From JACVRW01 sp052038485 (GTDB lineage Bacteria > Actinomycetota > Thermoleophilia > Solirubrobacterales > Thermoleophilaceae): DNA of 8,347 bases. The stretch covers positions 1-8,347 of the forward strand of contig JBQGCL010000278.1 of NCBI GenBank assembly GCA_052038485.1, in the 5' to 3' direction. The position numbers and the translations under genes are program-made. The notes below the pieces were generated by a model that was not told the DNA's origin, made no database searches, and was given only the letters and a program-made list of their open reading frames with translations. Below are positions 5,114 to 8,347 of this stretch, piece by piece (the first letter of the stretch is position 1; the number at the start of each line of letters is the position of its first letter).

Positions 5114-6172
5114 CGCCGCCAGAAAGCGTTCGTTCTCGGCGCGCGTGCCGTAGGTGACGCGCAGCCGCCCCTGCTCGCCGAGCGCCTTGCCGGCGCGCAC
5201 GATCACGCCCTGGCGTGCGAGCCCGTCGACGACCTCGTCCTCGTCGCGATCGCCGAGCGAGACCCACGAGAAGTTGGCCTGGCTGGCGGTCGTCTCGAGG
5301 CCGCGCTCCTCGAGCTCCGACTCCACGAAGACACGCTCGATCACGTTCTGCTCCACGCGCCGCTCGACCTCGTCCTGGTGGTTGAGCGCCTCGACGGCGG
5401 CGGCCTGAGCCAGCGCGTTGACCGAGAACGGCTGCCGCACGCGGTCCACCGCCAGCCGGAAGGACTCCGGACAGAGCGCGTACCCCGCGCGCAGCCCACA
5501 CAGGCCATAGACCTTCGAGAACGTGCGCAGCAGCACCAGGTTGGGGTGACGCCGGACCAGGTCGAGCGAGTCGTCGGGATCCTGAAGCGTGGAGAACTCC
5601 ACGTAGGCCTCGTCGACAACCACCGCCACGTGGCGGGGCAGCTCCGCCACCCAGGCGTCGATCGTCGCCGGCGGCAACGCCGTCGCGGTCGGGTTGTTCG
5701 GGTTGCACACGATCACCAGCCGGGTGGCCGCGGTGATCTCGGAGGCCATCGCCTCGAGGTCGTGCTCGCCCTCGGCTGTGAGCGGCACCGTGATCGCCCG
5801 GGCCCCGGACATGGCGGCCAGCTGCGGATACATCGAGAACGAGGGCCAGGCATAGACGATCTCGGCGCCGGGCTCGAGCATCGCGTCGGCGGCGGCGAGC
5901 AGGATCTCGCAGGAGCCGTTGCCGACCGCGACGTTGCCGGCCGGCACGCCCGTCCGCTCGGAGATTCGCTGTCTGAGCAGGGACTTCTCGGGGTCGGGGT
6001 AGCGGTTGAGCGTGCGTAGCTGCGCCTCGACCGCCTCCAGCACCTGCGGATGCGGCGGGTAGGGCGTCTCGTTCGAGGCGAGCTTCACAAGCTCGCCCTC
6101 GAAGGCGTAGGTCGAGGCCGCCGGGTAGACCGGGATGTCCTCGATGTGGCGGTTGAACTCGATGCCCGTCAT
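5096..6172 (-). CDS. hisC: HisC-family aminotransferase (histidinol-phosphate / aromatic aminotransferase)
   Basis: This is a fold-type I, PLP-dependent aminotransferase of 358 residues. Signatures are ASNETPYPP (32-40), RYPDP (57-61), NPNNPT (157-162), VDEAY (186-190), the PLP lysine Lys220 in TFSK, GLRAGY (226-231) and RVTYGT (338-343). HisC transaminates imidazole-acetol phosphate in histidine synthesis. Many HisC-family members also, or instead, transaminate phenylpyruvate and 4-hydroxyphenylpyruvate. No other his gene is present and the gene is coupled to chorismate mutase by an ATGA overlap, so an aromatic role, alone or in addition, is the better inference. The ATG at 6170-6172 fits the homology. 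The last 18 bp overlap the convergent protease gene, leaving no room for an intergenic terminator. Confidence 0.93.
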   Translation of the reverse strand: MTGIEFNRHIEDIPVYPAASTYAFEGELVKLASNETPYPPHPQVLEAVEAQLRTLNRYPDPEKSLLRQRISERTGVPAGNVAVGNGSCEILLAAADAMLEPGAEIVYAWPSFSMYPQLAAMSGARAITVPLTAEGEHDLEAMASEITAATRLVIVCNPNNPTATALPPATIDAWVAELPRHVAVVVDEAYVEFSTLQDPDDSLDLVRRHPNLVLLRTFSKVYGLCGLRAGYALCPESFRLAVDRVRQPFSVNALAQAAAVEALNHQDEVERRVEQNVIERVFVESELEERGLETTASQANFSWVSLGDRDEDEVVDGLARQGVIVRAGKALGEQGRLRVTYGTRAENERFLAALDGLL

Positions 6173-6528
6173 TGCGCCCCGTGCAGGTCCTTGCGCAGCG
6201 AGACGGCTTCGCGCAGGTAGACGTGGTTGGGCTCGATGCCCGAGTAGCAGTGCATCAGAAGACGGATCACACGCGGTAGCGAGCCCGGCACCTGCATCTC
6301 GCGGGCGCACAGCAGCGGCACGTCGCTGAGCCCGAAGTTGCGCGCCGCCACGGCCGGGAACTCGGCGTCGAGATCGCCGGTGCAGGTGAAGATGCAGCTG
6401 ATGATGTCGTCGTGCTCGAGCTCGTTTCGCACCATCACCTCGCGCACGAGCTCCTCCGTCGCGGACAGGATGTGGTCCGCGTCGTTGGCCTCGACGGTGA
6501 TGGCGCCCCGGAGCGCTCGCAATTGCAC
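6169..6528 (-). CDS. aroH: Chorismate mutase, AroH type
   Basis: AroH converts chorismate to prephenate, the entry to phenylalanine and tyrosine. The 119-residue product matches the trimeric Bacillus AroH type: LRALRGAITVE with Arg7, EFPAVAAR with Phe57 and Arg63, CAREM with Cys74 and Glu77, RVIR with Arg89, HVYL with Tyr104 and Arg112, all at positions close to those of the active site in B. subtilis. The frame is open far upstream. I chose the GTG at 6526-6528 because it gives the family N-terminus and lies 14 nt after the rluB stop; no good Shine-Dalgarno is visible, so translation may depend on rluB. The TGA overlaps the hisC ATG. There is no ACT or other regulatory domain, which fits control residing in TyrA and AroF. 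Confidence 0.92.
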   Translation of the reverse strand: MQLRALRGAITVEANDADHILSATEELVREVMVRNELEHDDIISCIFTCTGDLDAEFPAVAARNFGLSDVPLLCAREMQVPGSLPRVIRLLMHCYSGIEPNHVYLREAVSLRKDLHGAQ

Positions 6529-6542
6529 GGCGCGGGATTGTG

Positions 6543-7265
6543 TCAGGGAGCCCGCTTGCGCTTGGCGGCGGCCCTGCGCAGCCGCGCAACCTCGGCGTCC
6601 TTGAGCCGCCGGCTGCGGCCGCGCTCGAGGCCGCGCAGGCCGAGCGGCCCGAACGCCACACGCTCCAGCTCCACGACCCGGTGGCCGACCGCCTCGCACA
6701 TGCGCCGCACCTGACGCTTGCGCCCTTCGCGCAGGGTGATCTCGACCAGGCCGGGGGCGACCTGGCGCACCCGCGCCGGCGCGGTCCGGCCGTCGTCGAG
6801 CACCACCCCCTCGCGCAGCGACTTGAGCGCCTTCGGCGACAGCCGCCCCGGCTGCACCTTGGCGCGGTAGACCTTCTCGACACCGTAGCGCGGGTGGGTG
6901 AGCAGGTCGGCCAGCTCGCCGTCGTTGGTCAGCAGGATCAGGCCGGTCGAGTCCGCGTCGAGGCGGCCGACCGGGTAGAGCCGCCGGCGCGAGCGCACCA
7001 GCTCGACGACCGTCGGGCGCCCGTGCGTGTCGCGCGCCGTCGAGACGACGCCGGCCGGCTTGTTGAGCGCGTGAACCTCGCGCGGCTCGGGCTCGACCGG
7101 GCGGCCGTCGACCGCAACCGCGCTGCCGGTGTCGACGTCGGTGGCCGGGTTGGTGACGACCTCGCCGCCGACGGTCACGCGCCCGTCGGCGATCAGGCCC
7201 TCGGCGGCGCGGCGCGAGGCGACCCCGGCGTGGGCTAGGAACTTGGCGAGACGCACGTTGGGCAC
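6543..7265 (-). CDS. rluB: rRNA pseudouridine synthase, RsuA/RluB family
   Basis: Members isomerise a specific uridine in ribosomal RNA; RluB acts on 23S and RsuA on 16S rRNA. The 240-residue protein has an N-terminal S4 RNA-binding domain (about 5-60, RLAKFLAHAGVASRR) and a catalytic domain with GRLDADSTGLILLTND, in which Asp103 is the expected catalytic residue. A later motif is EGRKRQVRRM (180-189). The C-terminus is basic. RluB is the usual member in this chromosomal neighbourhood (scpA-scpB-rluB-cmk), which favours rluB over rsuA. The GTG at 7263-7265 is the longest start. A second GTG at 7254-7256 gives the more typical VRLAKFL start and follows a TAGTGT -10-like hexamer by seven nt, suggesting leaderless initiation. 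aroH follows 14 nt after the stop. Confidence 0.92.
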   Translation of the reverse strand: MPNVRLAKFLAHAGVASRRAAEGLIADGRVTVGGEVVTNPATDVDTGSAVAVDGRPVEPEPREVHALNKPAGVVSTARDTHGRPTVVELVRSRRRLYPVGRLDADSTGLILLTNDGELADLLTHPRYGVEKVYRAKVQPGRLSPKALKSLREGVVLDDGRTAPARVRQVAPGLVEITLREGRKRQVRRMCEAVGHRVVELERVAFGPLGLRGLERGRSRRLKDAEVARLRRAAAKRKRAP

Positions 7266-7283
7266 ACTAGGAGGGTGGACCTG
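7254..7283. promoter_or_regulatory. Compressed divergent start region, rluB and rlmN
   Basis: Only nine bp separate the outermost GTG codons of rluB (7265) and rlmN (7275). On the plus strand AGGAGG (7269-7274) touches the rlmN GTG with no spacer, too close for normal initiation, but is six nt from an in-frame CTG at 7281. On the minus strand TAGTGT (7269-7264) could be a -10 for an rluB transcript beginning at the GTG at 7256. The true starts are therefore uncertain on both sides, and the promoters must reach into the opposite gene. Confidence 0.4.
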
Positions 7284-8347
7284 AGTCTGCTCGACGACCG
7301 CCTCTCCGCCCGTGGCGAGCCCTCGTTCCGCTCCCGGCAGGTCTGGGAGTGGGCCGCGCGTGGCGCCGGCTCGTACGAGCAGATGACCAACCTGCCGCTC
7401 GAGCTGCGCGCAGCGCTCGCCGAGGAGGTGCCGTTCTCATCGCTCACGCCGGTGCGCGAGGCGCTCGCCCGCGACGGCACCGCCAAGACCCTGTTCGAGA
7501 CCGCCGACGGCCGCCCGGTCGAGGCGGTGCTGATGCGCTACCGCGACGGCCGCCGCTCGCTGTGCCTGTCGAGCCAGTCGGGCTGCCCGCTGACCTGCAC
7601 CTTCTGTGCCACCGGCCGGATGAAGTTCGGCCGCAACCTGACGACGTCCGAGATCCTCGACCAGGCGCTCCACTTCCGGCGCACCGACGTGGTTACCGGG
7701 GGCGGGACGCCCCCGGCTGCCATCAAAGGGCGGGGCGGGACGCCCCGCCGAGCACTCACCAACGCCGTGTTCATGGGGATGGGCGAGCCGCTGATGAACC
7801 TCGACAACGTGCTGGGCGCCTGCGAACGGCTGCCGGAGCTCGGCGTGGCCACCTCGCACACGGCGATCTCGACGGTCGGCTGGATCCCGGGCATCGACCG
7901 GATGGCGACCGAGGGACCGGCGGTGCGGCTGGCGCTGTCCCTGCACGCCGCCGACGACGCGCTGCGCTCGGAGCTGATGCCGGTCAACGAGCGCTATCCG
8001 CTCGCCGACGTGCTGGCCGCCTGCCTGCGCTGGCACGCGTCGCGCAAGCGCCAGGTGTTCGTCGAGTACCTGATGCTCGACGGCGTCAACGACCGCTACG
8101 AGCAGGCGCTCGCGCTGGCAGACCTGCTCGAGCCACGCACCGCGTTCAAGGTCAACCTGATCCCCTACAACCCGACCGACGCCGAGTTCCGCGGCTCAGG
8201 CCGTGACGCGATCGCCGCGTTCCGCACTGCCCTCGAGCAGCGCGGAGTCCGGAGCACAGTCCGCCTCACTCGCGGTCGCGACATCGACGCCGCGTGCGGG
8301 CAGCTGGCCGCCCGTGGCGGCGAGCCAGGAACCGGCGGTGATCAGGA
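7275..8347 (+). CDS. rlmN: RlmN, dual-specificity 23S rRNA/tRNA adenine-C2 methyltransferase (runs off right edge)
   Basis: RlmN is a radical-SAM enzyme that methylates C2 of A2503 in 23S rRNA and A37 in some tRNAs. The frame from GTG 7275 is open for 357 codons to the window end. It shows EMTNLP (36-41), the CxxxCxxC cluster motif GCPLTCTFC (Cys104, Cys108, Cys111), catalytic Cys97 in SLCLSSQ, VFMGMGEPL (165-173), LSLHA (221-225), NLIPYNP (294-300) and the methyl-carrying Cys341 in DIDAACGQLA. Little beyond a C-terminal tail is missing. Residues about 137-160 are extra relative to E. coli and are encoded by two tandem palindromes. The gene is divergent from rluB. Initiation at GTG 7275 or CTG 7281 is unresolved. 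No long plus-strand ORF of a competing gene is credible here. Confidence 0.93.
   Translation, partial: MDLSLLDDRLSARGEPSFRSRQVWEWAARGAGSYEQMTNLPLELRAALAEEVPFSSLTPVREALARDGTAKTLFETADGRPVEAVLMRYRDGRRSLCLSSQSGCPLTCTFCATGRMKFGRNLTTSEILDQALHFRRTDVVTGGGTPPAAIKGRGGTPRRALTNAVFMGMGEPLMNLDNVLGACERLPELGVATSHTAISTVGWIPGIDRMATEGPAVRLALSLHAADDALRSELMPVNERYPLADVLAACLRWHASRKRQVFVEYLMLDGVNDRYEQALALADLLEPRTAFKVNLIPYNPTDAEFRGSGRDAIAAFRTALEQRGVRSTVRLTRGRDIDAACGQLAARGGEPGTGGDQ
7696..7749. repeat. Two tandem GC-rich palindromes inserted in rlmN
   Basis: CCGGGGGCG (7696-7704) pairs perfectly with CGCCCCCGG (7708-7716) around GGA. Twelve nt later GGCGGGGCG (7729-7737) pairs perfectly with CGCCCCGCC (7741-7749) around the same GGA. 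The two units share the core GGGGCGGGACGCCCC, so they look like copies of one repeat. They encode the low-complexity loop TGGGTPPAAIKGRGGTPRR in frame, just before the conserved LTNAVFMGMGEP. This suggests a REP-like or palindromic protein-inserting element. Confidence 0.65.

Noticed and set aside
7349..8206. A 285-codon plus-strand ORF starting MGRAWRRLV
   Set aside because: It is a different frame inside rlmN. The frame from 7275 carries the radical-SAM CxxxCxxC and all RlmN motifs.

Overview
The window is very GC-rich, with dense, overlapping genes and GTG starts. It looks like a chromosomal segment from a high-GC actinobacterial-type organism. Thermoleophilia-like is my guess, but nothing in the window proves it. 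Most of it is an aromatic amino acid biosynthesis neighbourhood. One accessory pair of genes sits inside that neighbourhood.

Layout, from right to left along the minus strand. rlmN (plus strand, cut by the right edge) diverges from rluB with only 9 bp between the annotated starts. rluB is followed by aroH (chorismate mutase) and a hisC-family aminotransferase, the last two joined by an ATGA overlap. hisC converges on, and overlaps by 18 bp, a plus-strand papain-like cysteine protease (4211-5113). The protease is divergent, across 72 bp, from a minus-strand chagasin-family (I42) cysteine-protease inhibitor (3830-4138). Beyond the inhibitor the aromatic genes resume: aroF (DAHP synthase), tyrA (prephenate dehydrogenase with ACT domain), aroA (EPSP synthase) and the start of cmk (cut by the left edge). 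These four are packed with 0 to 4 bp junctions.

Two things stand out. First, the 233 bp between the inhibitor and aroF hold a 28-codon leader ORF ending AYWYWRFT, so Tyr-Trp-Tyr-Trp-Arg-Phe sits just before the stop. A GC-rich hairpin with a U-rich tail follows. This is the architecture of ribosome-mediated transcription attenuation, responding to all three aromatic amino acids and placed before the first committed enzyme of the pathway. Its promoter appears to lie in the 3' end of the inhibitor gene, spaced so that the leader mRNA could be leaderless. Second, the protease and the inhibitor form a divergent enzyme/inhibitor pair without signal peptides. The pair splits what would otherwise be one uninterrupted rluB-aroH-hisC-aroF-tyrA-aroA-cmk run.

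Smaller points are two tandem 9-bp palindromes with identical GGA loops inserted in frame in rlmN, a similar mini-palindrome in the inhibitor gene, and class II-like motifs in the EPSP synthase. There is no gene-free stretch over 300 bases. No tRNA, rRNA, CRISPR or insertion sequence was seen.
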